Origin: Methylobacter sp.
Lineage (GTDB): Bacteria > Pseudomonadota > Gammaproteobacteria > Methylococcales > Methylomonadaceae
Direction of reading: 5' to 3'
Assembly: GCA_002928495.1 (NCBI GenBank)
Contig: PERF01000008.1
Location: forward strand, 1 to 38,680
Length of the DNA: 38,680 bases
The position numbers were made by a program, and so were the translations under genes. Positions 27,639-35,482 of this stretch are shown here, one piece after another. How positions within the stretch are numbered: the stretch's first letter is position 1; each line of letters opens with the position of its first letter. The notes beneath the pieces were generated by a model that saw nothing but the letters and a program-made list of their open reading frames with translations, was not told the DNA's origin and ran no database searches.

Positions 27639-28837
27639 GGCTGGCTGTCTCCAAATATATCGGTTTGTTTTTGTTCTTGCGCTTCTAGTTGTTTGCGGTT
27701 AGGCGCCAGTTGATTTAGACGCAGCAATTCGCCGGCAGAGAACAGTGATTCTAGAATCGCTTGCCTAGAAGCTTCGTCAATGGTGCCGATCTTGGTTTCG
27801 CCTTTTTCGGAAACCACCGACAATAAAGAATCGGCGCTCAATTTCCGATCGTCGAGCAGATCAGGACTGTGACTGGTGACGATGATTTGAGTTTCTTGCG
27901 AAGCCCGATTCAAGGCTTCGCGCAAAGCTGAACTTGCCGCCGGATGTAACGCCGTCTCCGGCTCTTCGATGCCTATCAGGGTGGGAGCGTAATCGCGGTT
28001 ACCTTGAAACATTGCTGCCAATATTCCTAATGCCCTTAAGGTGCCGTCAGACATGTTTTGCGCCAGAAAACGCCAGGGATGCTTGGCCCCGGCCATTTCC
28101 TGGCGAAATTCGAGGGTTTCCATAGGGCCAATGGGCTTACGCTTTACACCATGAACCATAGGTACGACAGTTTGCAAATATTCCTGGATGATGTCCATGC
28201 GTTCTGGAGATACCCTTTCTAAATGCCCAATGACACTAGCGATGTTTTCACCAACCGACTTTAGTAACTTACCCTCCTGCGGTTTCTGCAGTTCCCGCAT
28301 TAATTTGGGATTTAAATTGTAAAATCCCATAGTTGAGAACAGATCGAAAACCGGGCGAAACCCGGGCAAGCCGGAAGCGGCTACCAAGGCCAAGCGGTCG
28401 GCGGTCACGGTGGGGAAAGTCGTCTCACTACTGTTGCGCAGTTTGCCTTTATCGATTCGGAAAAACTGACCTTTACCGATACCCCCCAACACGCATTCCT
28501 CGCCTTGTACTTCGTAACCTTGGCCGGAAAGCGCTCCAACATTGAATGCGTAATGTCCTTTTTGCCCATTAGTTAATGAGAATTCCAACCGAATGCCGAA
28601 ATGGTTTGGATGACCGCTGGAATATCTACGCACTTCCGACAAGCCGCCGCGTTCGTTTAATGCGTTGTCCAACGAACTGGTTAAGGCATCTCGTACCAAG
28701 TGCAAGGCATCAAGGAAATTGCTTTTACCGGAACCGTTTGCACCGACCAGATAGCTCAGTCGGCCAAGTTTTACATCACAATAACCAATGCTTTTGTAGT
28801 TTCGTAATACAACGCGGGTGATACTGGCATGGGCCAT
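27635..28837 (-). CDS. AAA_21-type ABC/SMC-like ATPase
   Basis: This 400-residue ATPase has Walker A LVGANGSGKSNFLDAL near residue 35, the ABC-type signature region QNMSDGTLRALGILAAMF, Walker B TLIGIEEPETALHPAA and the His switch IIVTSHSPDLLDD. The arrangement matches RecF/SMC-like AAA_21 proteins that act with a TOPRIM or other effector, such as OLD, RloA or AriA. The C-terminal tail is charged and has no nuclease domain, so the DUF4276 protein fused by overlap downstream probably supplies it. It lies at the edge of a decayed region, consistent with a mobile defence island. Confidence 0.85.
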   Translation of the reverse strand: MAHASITRVVLRNYKSIGYCDVKLGRLSYLVGANGSGKSNFLDALHLVRDALTSSLDNALNERGGLSEVRRYSSGHPNHFGIRLEFSLTNGQKGHYAFNVGALSGQGYEVQGEECVLGGIGKGQFFRIDKGKLRNSSETTFPTVTADRLALVAASGLPGFRPVFDLFSTMGFYNLNPKLMRELQKPQEGKLLKSVGENIASVIGHLERVSPERMDIIQEYLQTVVPMVHGVKRKPIGPMETLEFRQEMAGAKHPWRFLAQNMSDGTLRALGILAAMFQGNRDYAPTLIGIEEPETALHPAASSALREALNRASQETQIIVTSHSPDLLDDRKLSADSLLSVVSEKGETKIGTIDEASRQAILESLFSAGELLRLNQLAPNRKQLEAQEQKQTDIFGDSQP

Positions 28838-28867
28838 AGGTTTGAGCTCTCTATAATTTGATCTACG

Positions 28868-29089
28868 TTAACGGCAATCGAACTGCTTGGGCCGCTCTGG
28901 GTAATTGAACACTTTGCCTTCTCGGCGCCCGGTATCGACGACGTTCAAGTCTACATGAGCATAAACCCGTTGTGCCTTGTTGTATTCGCCTATCACCAGA
29001 ATACCGTAATGGGGAAAGCTCTATCCATCGGCTCTTAAATCGCCGAAGCCCATATAGCTTCGATTACCAATGGTGTATTCGGAGGAATG
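28868..29089 (-). pseudogene. Gene remnant with one in-frame stop
   Basis: The minus strand reads HSSEYTIGNRSYMGFGDLRA DG, a TAG at 29021-29023, then SFPHYGILVIGEYNKAQRVY, AHVDLNVVDTGRREG and ends FNYPERPKQFDCR-TAA at 28868. The frame looks protein-like on both sides of the stop. I do not recognise the family with confidence; the tail is vaguely like the end of a nitrilase-type fold. The ORF track missed it because no start lies in the frame. Further upstream the frame is closed by TAA. Confidence 0.45.
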
Positions 29090-29295
29090 TTGACTCGAAA
29101 TGAACAATTACTCAAGCTAATCGCAACTACGTTTTTTGAATGACAGCTTATTTGTCATTTCCGGTTCTTGCAAATTATTGCATATCGGTAGCAAAGGGGC
29201 GAAAACTCCCCTTCACAGCCGTGAATTTTATTATCAGCAATTTTCATACAGTAGTGCCTCATAAAATTTGTTCAGCGTCTGTGATAACGATTTTT

Positions 29296-29508
29296 CTACT
29301 TCCCGGATATTGAACGTCTTTCGTTTTTATAGTCCAGCCTTAATGCTCTACCAAACCCTAAATCACGACCCATGACATCAAATCCTCGTAGGTTAAGATC
29401 GCGATTAGGCTTAACTTTGGAATAGCGCATCTTGTCGTCAATGGTGTATGTGCCGGTTACAAGCTTAACCAGCGTTTGGAGCGTCTGTGTTGGTGTCTTA
29501 GATTTTGC
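29296..29508 (-). pseudogene. Small open frame or remnant, 70 codons
   Basis: Between the TAG at 29509-29511 and the TAG at 29296 the minus strand encodes AKSKTPTQTLQTLVKLVTGT, then TIDDKMRYSKVKPNRDLNLR, GFDVMGRDLGFGRALRLDYK and ends NERRSISGK. There is no proper start codon upstream except an ATG beyond the stop, inside the palindromic element. The composition looks like real coding sequence, so this may be the C-terminus of a gene cut by insertion of that element. No family recognised. Confidence 0.4.
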
Positions 29509-29513
29509 CTATT

Positions 29514-29620
29514 GATTCGGCCTCATGAAGTTTTAACGCCCGATCGCCTTGAGCTTATCGAAAGGTGCGTGTGCTTCGACAAGCTCAGCACGAGTGGTTC
29601 AGACGTTAAAAAGCCGAATC
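29514..29620. repeat. Nested palindromic (MITE/REP-like) element
   Basis: Three nested inverted repeats share one centre. The outer pair is GATTCGGC (29514-29521) with GCCGAATC (29613-29620), and the middle pair is TTTTAACG (29531-29538) with CGTTAAAA (29604-29611). The inner pair is TTGAGCTTATCGAA (29549-29562) with TTCGACAAGCTCAG (29575-29588), 12 of 14 matching. The inner motif resembles the TTCGACAAGCTCAG REP-type repeats found in many proteobacterial genomes. The 107-bp size and complete dyad fit a non-autonomous MITE or REP doublet (BIME). Confidence 0.7.
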
Positions 29621-29826
29621 TAGAAGTTGTCTAAACGGACTTTTTGAAAACAGGTACGCTTTAGTTGCTTGAGTGTATTTGCAAACGCTAGGCGGTGTTT
29701 AAATCTTGGTTCCGGGTTGATAGGCAGAAACCGCCAAAACAAGAAATCGGCATCCGGAAGCACTGCCAGAAGCAAACAGGCTACCGGTAAACCCTGGGCG
29801 GACCACCGCCCGTTGAGCCCATGCAC
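29620..29826 (-). pseudogene. Fragment resembling membrane-bound metal-dependent hydrolase (DUF457/YdjM-like)
   Basis: This 68-residue frame contains GLPVACLLLAVLPDADFLFW, like the LLPDxD motif and membrane helix of the YdjM/DUF457 family. It lacks the HRGxTHS motif and the rest of the protein. The neighbouring frame upstream reads FSVIAHLAAIATPF, so the start may be frameshifted too. Its 3' end runs into the palindromic element. I take it as a truncated remnant. Confidence 0.4.
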
Positions 29827-29916
29827 CCGAAAGGGGTGGCAATGGCGGCGAGATGGGCGATGACTGAAAACCTAATAAACGGCTATGGGTTAAAGACTAC
29901 TTCCTGCTTTATTCAA

Positions 29917-30995
29917 TCAATACGGATCGAAAATCCAGTTAGTGTTACGCGGCTTATTGACGCCGGTGATGGCATCGATGCCGGTGCGAGCATAAAACCG
30001 CACGATGCCGTGGGTATCGTCGAACAGTTGGCTGCAATTTGCGCCGGGATGCACGCGGATGCGCTTGGCAATGGCAATGTCTGTAGTTGTTGCATCGGAA
30101 CCGAGACGGCCGCAGGCTTTGGTTACCCGCTTGCATTGGCTCATTGGGGTGTCATCGTCGGCTCTGGGCCTGCCGTCGCAATTCATTACCAAGCCGTTTT
30201 TAACGGCAACCACCGCTTCGTCTATGATTTCCATGCCCGCCGAGGGGATAAGCTGCAGTTGCACAAAGGCTTGGTTCCTGCCGGGCGGGGATTTTCTCAG
30301 GCGCTTTAAGGCATGATCCAGACAGACTTCCAAGCCGAAGGTCAGGCCGCACTCGTCGAAAATGCCCAAGCCGGAATACTTGGTGAGACCTTGACTTTCT
30401 TTGCCACTGCCGGTTTTAGCGTTGTTTCCCCAAAACCGGCCGGGTTTACCGGCAAGCGGATGCCGGACATCGGCAATGGTAAAATCGCTACGTTTGATTT
30501 TATCGTTAACTTTGATGAAATCGATGCCCGACATGTGTTCTTTGATTACAACGCGCGGTTCTTCATCAACACCGCCTTTGATCACCGGCACTATATTTTG
30601 CACCAAGGTGGCGTTGCCGGCTTTCTTGGTGGATGCCATGTCGCCCAACCAGCGCACAATCACCGACCCGCAAACAAACAACCAGCCCTCGAACATAACA
30701 TCTTTGAGGATGTCTTTAAGACCGGCCATCACCACACCGTGGTTCTCAATGGGGTAAGCCCCACGAGTGCCGCGAAAGTAAAACTCGGGCGCCATAAAAA
30801 TCTTCAAGGTATTTTTGTTGCGATCCCAAGCGCTATCGGCATGGGCAGCCAATAACGCATCTTCAAAGAGTTGACCCGAGCTTTAGCGTCGGTAGCGGGA
30901 TCGGGAAGGCCTTTATACAAGCAGCCGCCAGTGATTAACTCAATGGGGAAGGTGTTGATTTCATATGCTATAAACTGCACTTTATTTATCGCCAT
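29917..30995 (-). pseudogene. Carbon-nitrogen hydrolase (nitrilase) superfamily protein, frameshifted
   Basis: Two frames join. The first (from ATG 30995) reads MAINKVQFIAYEINTFPIEL, then PDPATDAKARVN. The second reads FEDALLAAHADSAWDRNKNT and continues to the stop at 29917. Restoring one base near 30868 gives about 359 aa; the span is two more than a multiple of three. The nitrilase Glu-Lys-Cys triad can be proposed as LKIFMAPEFYFRG (Glu), RVVIKEHMSGIDF (Lys) and ECGLTFGLEVCLDHALKRL (Cys), in the right order. The substrate, an amide or nitrile, is unknown. The signal SD is weak (TAGGTATAGAA). It may be intact in the real genome. Confidence 0.7.
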
Positions 30996-31215
30996 TTCTA
31001 TACCTAACTCATTATTGATTATGATGAATGCCGCCTTGATTTCGATTAAAAGGCAGTACCGGCAGCGTATTGCGACTAAAGATTTTGGGCAGAACTAAGT
31101 ATAGAGCAAAATTCGGTTATGCGTTGTGCCCGGCCCAAGCTCTGAAGCACCGTAGAGGGTATAAACCCTTTGCTTTGCCGATTCAGTAGTAGCTTTAACC
31201 GTATCCGGCTAACCG

Positions 31216-31797
31216 TCAGCCGGCAAGCTGCTGCCGCCTGATGGCAACCAGCAGTATCAAAAACAAACAAGCTGCGGCAATGGCAGCAGGAAATAGCACC
31301 GTGGTCACCGAATAGTTTTCCAGCGCCAAAATCACCAGGCTATTACGGGCGGCAAACATGCCGAAAAACACTACGGATTCTGAATACGGAAAACTATAGG
31401 CTTTGCTGATGGTGGGCCCGAACCCGAGTAAATCGACTAGTGTTAAAATAGCCACAGCCCATACCGGGTCAGCGGTAAAGTGCCAAAACGGCAGCGACGA
31501 CAGGGCTACCATAAAAAATACCCAGTCCAGCCGGGTAATGGTGATATCCGTGCGTTTTAAGTAAGCCAAAACCGCGATTGTGGTACTGATGCAACCGGAC
31601 ACCCCAATCGGCCAAGCCCCTACGCCGCCCTGCCCTTTAAGCTGGGCAAAGAAAACCACCACGGTAGTCAAAGCCCAAACCACCCATGAAAACATATGCG
31701 GCTTGATGTTGCCCGTTATTATGCCGCGGATATAGGGAATAAAGGCGGTAAACGTAAGCGCAATGGCAATAGCGCTTAAAACTTCTTTATAGAACAC
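31216..31797 (-). CDS. Polytopic membrane protein (PQ-loop/SemiSWEET-like)
   Basis: This 193-residue protein is mostly hydrophobic, with about six or seven predicted helices. The N-terminal half VLSAIAIALTFTAFIPYIRGI followed by IKPHMFSWVVWALTTVVVFF is like PQ-loop transporters, although the exact Pro-Gln is not present. Family assignment is tentative and the substrate unknown. The start is the GTG at 31797, with AAGGAAG as SD. It is flanked by genes on the same strand at distances above 100 bases, so it is probably a separate unit. Confidence 0.6.
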   Translation of the reverse strand: MFYKEVLSAIAIALTFTAFIPYIRGIITGNIKPHMFSWVVWALTTVVVFFAQLKGQGGVGAWPIGVSGCISTTIAVLAYLKRTDITITRLDWVFFMVALSSLPFWHFTADPVWAVAILTLVDLLGFGPTISKAYSFPYSESVVFFGMFAARNSLVILALENYSVTTVLFPAAIAAACLFLILLVAIRRQQLAG

Positions 31798-31923
31798 GAC
31801 TTCCTTGGCTTTTTTAAGATAGTTTCAAATTTTACCATTATTTAAACGGCTACGGATTGAACGCATACCGGCCGAATCATTGTTCCACCTGGCATTTGAA
31901 AGCTGTGAAAACTGTTGATCGGA

Positions 31924-32409
31924 TTAGCCAGCCGGCGCTATGTCCAGCTCAAGTGTACGGGCGGAAACCGATTGCCCGCAAATCAGCAGCTCGCCAACCG
32001 CTATCGGCAACTTAAAGCGCCGGGGCCCGCAGCTGCCCGGATTAACGAAGAAGACACCGTCACGCTCGCGGACGGATGGCGAGTGCGAATGTCCGGAAAC
32101 TACCACGCGAACCCCTGCGGCCTTAGGATCGATCACCATATCAGCCAGGTCGTGGATAACGTAGAGAAAAACCTCTCCAACCTGCAAAAACTCATCGCCG
32201 GCTAATTGCCCGGCCCAATCGCCTTTGTCGTTGTTACCGCGCACCGCCGTTACCGGCGCAATTGCACCCAGCTCTTCCAAAATAGCCGAATCGCAAATAT
32301 CGCCGGCATGGACGATATAATCACTGCCTAGCAGAAATGCTTTAGCCTCCGGTCTTAACAGACTATGGGTATCGGAAATCAGGCCTACGCGAAATTTTGC
32401 ATCATTCAT
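31924..32409 (-). CDS. YfcE/MJ0936-type metallophosphoesterase
   Basis: This 161-residue calcineurin-like phosphodiesterase has all metal-binding blocks: VGLISDTHSLL (DxH), IVHAGDICDSA (GDxxD), VRGNNDKGDW (GNND), VIHDL and VVSGHSHSPSV (GHSH), then VNPGSCGPRR. These match the YfcE subgroup of two-metal phosphodiesterases acting on small phosphodiesters. I start at MNDAKFRVG (32409); the ORF track adds five residues from a GTG. It is in the same direction as the methyltransferase upstream. Confidence 0.88.
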   Translation of the reverse strand: MNDAKFRVGLISDTHSLLRPEAKAFLLGSDYIVHAGDICDSAILEELGAIAPVTAVRGNNDKGDWAGQLAGDEFLQVGEVFLYVIHDLADMVIDPKAAGVRVVVSGHSHSPSVRERDGVFFVNPGSCGPRRFKLPIAVGELLICGQSVSARTLELDIAPAG

Positions 32410-32529
32410 TTTCAAGTTGAGCACCGGTATTCAAAAATTTAATATTCGCTAGTTTTTGGTTTCTTTTGCGGCATTTAACTGCGTTGCTTTTGGCCGGGCC
32501 AATGCAGGTAATTTTAAGGCTAAAATATT

Positions 32530-33294
32530 TCACCCCACCCTTCCCAAATACAATTGGGTTTCATAATTAAAACTCACCCAACCATTCTCACAAAAGTCCT
32601 GAAAAGCGTGGCTTAGTTCTTCTCTAAGGCTTTTGAATTCAGGGGTTCCGGGTTTAGGGGAGTAAGACGAAGAATCAAGCCTGCCCAGCACACCTGCAAA
32701 ATCAAACCGCTGAACATTGTTAAATGTATGCAGCCGGTACCCACCTTGAAAGAATCGGTTGAATTGATCGGCCGTTAAATTTTGGTGGTTGACTTCATGG
32801 TAATCGGTAGCATAACGGCTCAGCAGCTGAGCGTAGCGTTTCAAAAACGCCGTGTTGGTTAACCGGTTGTTCCAGATTAAGGCAACCCAACCGTCGCCGG
32901 TCAGAATTCTGCGGCATTCGTTTTGGAAAGCGTCTTGATCAAACCAATGGAAAGCCTGGGCTGCCGTTATCAAGTCCACACTGCCCGGCGCCAAGCCGGA
33001 ATGTTCGGCGGTTGCGTTCAGGCTGAAAAAATTAGCTCTGTGTTGAAGGTTTTGTTCGCCTGCGCTGCGCATTTCCGGATTGGGTTCTATCCCATAAACC
33101 GCCTTGAAATGTTCAGCCAAAGAGTTAGCAAAAATGCCGGTGCCGGAACCGAAATCGGCACAGGTTTTATCGCACGGTGAGGACATTTGCGAAACCAGAA
33201 ATGCCACCATCTCAACCGGGTAGCCGGGCCGGTATTTAATGTAGTTTGCCACCCGGTCGGAAAATCTTTCGGTTGGTTTTATTATTTTATCCAT
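32530..33294 (-). CDS. Class I SAM-dependent methyltransferase
   Basis: This 254-residue protein begins MDKIIKPTERFSDRVANYIK YRPGYP, typical of a broad Tam/UbiE-like methyltransferase group. SAM motif I is CADFGSGTGIFANSLAEHF, followed by the acidic YGIEPNPEMR. DLITAAQAFHWFDQDAFQNE is the motif IV stretch with the conserved FHWF seen in trans-aconitate methyltransferase relatives. WVALIWNNRL follows. The acceptor is unknown. SD TTTAAGAGAAC precedes the ATG. Confidence 0.85.
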   Translation of the reverse strand: MDKIIKPTERFSDRVANYIKYRPGYPVEMVAFLVSQMSSPCDKTCADFGSGTGIFANSLAEHFKAVYGIEPNPEMRSAGEQNLQHRANFFSLNATAEHSGLAPGSVDLITAAQAFHWFDQDAFQNECRRILTGDGWVALIWNNRLTNTAFLKRYAQLLSRYATDYHEVNHQNLTADQFNRFFQGGYRLHTFNNVQRFDFAGVLGRLDSSSYSPKPGTPEFKSLREELSHAFQDFCENGWVSFNYETQLYLGRVG

Positions 33295-33333
33295 GTTCTC
33301 TTAAATATTGAGTCAATTTTGTGATGCGATAAT

Positions 33334-33864
33334 TTAATCGATTTCAATTGCCCATAGACTCCATAAACCAACAACAAGCAGAGTCATCAACCCTAACATA
33401 CCAAGTACAACGCACAGTAAATATAACCAAGCCACCGGTATGCAATGCAACATTCCATTAGCATGGACAAAAGGCCAAAACGGGTGCATATCGGCGTGCA
33501 TGATGCTGTCGAGAAAAACATGTGAAACTGTGCCTATCAATGCACCTGTAGAAGCGGCAAGCCAAGAAATATCCGGATTAACTTGTAGCCGGCGTAAATA
33601 TTTGAAATTCAATAACCTATTCCAGGTTTTAAGCAACTGCCGGCAAACTAATTTGCCTAAAAAAAGTGCCAATAATCCAATCGCTAATGCGCCTAAATAT
33701 GTGTGTGTAAATCCATGCAAGACCTTATCATGCCGCAAAATCCGTATTAATGGCTCAAGATCAATCAGCACTTGGGCAAAGCCGAATACCGTCAAGCTAA
33801 AAAACCGCCCGGCAACAGCTTTGATTGCGGCTCCAGGCCCCAGGTGAAACGGCGTAAATGGCAT
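33334..33864 (-). CDS. DUF4184-like membrane protein
   Basis: I use the ATG of MPFTPFHLGPGAAIKAVAGR at 33864, as this N-terminus is the conserved start of the family; the upstream ORF-track residues look non-coding. The 176-aa protein has the block FGFAQVLIDLEPLIRILRHD and KVLHGFTHTYLGALAIGLLA, a GFTH-type metal motif. SHVFLDSIMHADMHPFWPF gives another His/Asp site. Four membrane helices are likely. Related DUF457 proteins are predicted membrane-bound metal hydrolases. It is divergent from the DyP operon by 215 bases. Confidence 0.72.
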   Translation of the reverse strand: MPFTPFHLGPGAAIKAVAGRFFSLTVFGFAQVLIDLEPLIRILRHDKVLHGFTHTYLGALAIGLLALFLGKLVCRQLLKTWNRLLNFKYLRRLQVNPDISWLAASTGALIGTVSHVFLDSIMHADMHPFWPFVHANGMLHCIPVAWLYLLCVVLGMLGLMTLLVVGLWSLWAIEID

Positions 33865-34078
33865 ATCTTTAAAACTTATCGTATAGAAATCAATTAACCT
33901 AGAATTCTCAATAAATTGCATTTCAAACAGTTTAATGCAATGCTGGCGGCCTGTTTGCAGCCGGTTTAGGCAAACAGATAGACCGAGTGTACGGGTCGTG
34001 CAAGTCAAGCCGGGTAAGCATTTTCTCAAACAAAGCTGCCGGCAATTCCTTCATAAACAATAATAAGGGAGGTACCGT

Positions 34079-34753
34079 ATGTCAAATATAGCAGGCAAAG
34101 CGTATGCGATGAACGTGATCACACCGATCAAATCGTATTGGGCTTGGATCAATAAATTAATTTTTTGGGCGGCAATAAAATTTCCCGGCGCGCTGACCGG
34201 ATTGATAACTTTGTCATTAATCCACTACGCCCGCTGGGTAATCCTTAAGGACTCTGAATTTCCGCATTTGGCAAAGGAGCAGCCCAAAGAAAAACTTCAT
34301 TACACTTACATGCTGTTTTTCAGCAATTTCAACGGCAGTTGGGATCAATACGTGGATTCTTTCACCTTCGCTATCCCCGGCGGTCTGGATTTATTTTGGA
34401 AGTGGAATATACGTTATCCCAAGTCGGTGACGCTGACGCCATTTCACAAATACATCCGTTATAACCAAATAGAAACCATCCATTACTACAGCGCTTATCC
34501 TTTGGCGGCCGCCAACGATGTCAAAGCTGCCAAGCAAGTTAAAACCGCACTGACACAATTCCACCAAGACAGCCAAACCCTTTCCGACGATGAGTTTATG
34601 GCTGGGTACAAAACCTTGCTACGCGGTTTGCAGCATGATTTAGGCGATATGTACCCAACCCCCATCGTAACCATGGCGGCTTATGAAGTGCAGGAACGCA
34701 AATACAAACACGAACGTGAGCAAGCGGCTTTGGCAGGAGGTGAAAATGGCTAA
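34079..34753 (+). CDS. Unknown protein, paralogue of next gene, first gene of DyP operon
   Basis: This 224-residue protein starts MSNIAGKAYAMNVITPIK, similar to NISGNAYALTILAPIK in the next gene. Further on, YMLFFSNFNGSWDQYVDSF matches YLVFSCNFHGGPEGDLDGYL there, so the two are paralogues. It carries an extra hydrophobic stretch (about residues 27-52, INKLIFWAAIKFPGALTGLI) that may anchor it to the membrane. The C-terminus is charged. The function is unknown; conserved linkage to DyP peroxidases suggests a heme, lipid or substrate-delivery role. SD AAGGGAGGTACCGT is strong. It overlaps the next gene by eight bases. Confidence 0.82.
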   Translation: MSNIAGKAYAMNVITPIKSYWAWINKLIFWAAIKFPGALTGLITLSLIHYARWVILKDSEFPHLAKEQPKEKLHYTYMLFFSNFNGSWDQYVDSFTFAIPGGLDLFWKWNIRYPKSVTLTPFHKYIRYNQIETIHYYSAYPLAAANDVKAAKQVKTALTQFHQDSQTLSDDEFMAGYKTLLRGLQHDLGDMYPTPIVTMAAYEVQERKYKHEREQAALAGGENG

Positions 34754-35471
34754 GCGCAATCCCAACATCAGTGGCAACGCGTATGCGCTGACCATTTTAG
34801 CGCCGATAAAAAACGGCTATACCGAAGAACAAATTGCTTATGCCGACATAGTGAGATGCCGGCTGCAAGATTGGAATAATCAGGACTATAGCCCGATGAC
34901 ACAGGTGCCGCAAACTTATCTCTGCCGTTATTACGTGCTAGACGATGTTTACACCGAATCCTTACCGGGTGCGGATCCGCGCAGCCGGTGGCTGGATTTG
35001 CTGACCGCCTTGCCTTTCGGCGGAATCGGCAACAAACTCCGGGTCGGCATGTTGCCTAAGGAAGACCATCTGCAATCGCGCTATCTGGTATTTTCCTGCA
35101 ATTTTCACGGCGGCCCCGAAGGCGATTTGGACGGCTATTTACGCGGCATGTGGCAAGCCATCAGCGGACAAATCAAAGACATCTGGGGCTTTTGTTACGG
35201 CTTTGAGGAGGTCGATAATGCCGATAAATTTATCGCCTACATGAAAAAATGCCAGCTGCCTGCCGCGCTGTTCTTCGTCGGCTCGAATGACGACCCCTTA
35301 CCGGAACAGTTGAAAGCTTTATACCTAAAACAAGAATTCGCCAACTTTGCAGTCGCCAATCAAGGCCTGGATGCCGCCGCGTTACGCGCGAATTTCAAGG
35401 CGTTTATTGAACGCGTACAACCGAATGATGTTAACGGGCCAACCTGGCCGGCCGGCAAATATACCGTTTAG
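34746..35471 (+). CDS. Unknown protein, paralogue of the preceding gene, DyP operon
   Basis: This 241-residue protein begins MAKRNPNISGNAYALTILAP. The ATG at 34746 follows a near-perfect AGGAGGTGAAA SD that lies inside the end of the previous gene, so translation is coupled; the ORF-track start at 34683 is upstream of the SD. It has the shared domain (QSRYLVFSCNFHGGPEGDLD) and a C-terminal part GFCYGFEEVDNADKFIAYMK, ALFFVGSNDDPLPEQLKAL. No signal peptide and no obvious cofactor motif. The function is unknown. It lies 11 bases before the DyP gene. Confidence 0.82.
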   Translation: MAKRNPNISGNAYALTILAPIKNGYTEEQIAYADIVRCRLQDWNNQDYSPMTQVPQTYLCRYYVLDDVYTESLPGADPRSRWLDLLTALPFGGIGNKLRVGMLPKEDHLQSRYLVFSCNFHGGPEGDLDGYLRGMWQAISGQIKDIWGFCYGFEEVDNADKFIAYMKKCQLPAALFFVGSNDDPLPEQLKALYLKQEFANFAVANQGLDAAALRANFKAFIERVQPNDVNGPTWPAGKYTV

Positions 35472-35482
35472 GGGAGGCGAAG

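Noticed and set aside
30005-30855. Plus-strand ORFs 30005-30316 and 30313-30855
   Set aside because: They are antisense to the nitrilase-like gene, whose motifs are on the minus strand.
34683-34745. Longer start for the second DyP-operon gene
   Set aside because: A strong AGGAGGTG lies just before the ATG at 34746; the extra residues are a shadow of the preceding gene.
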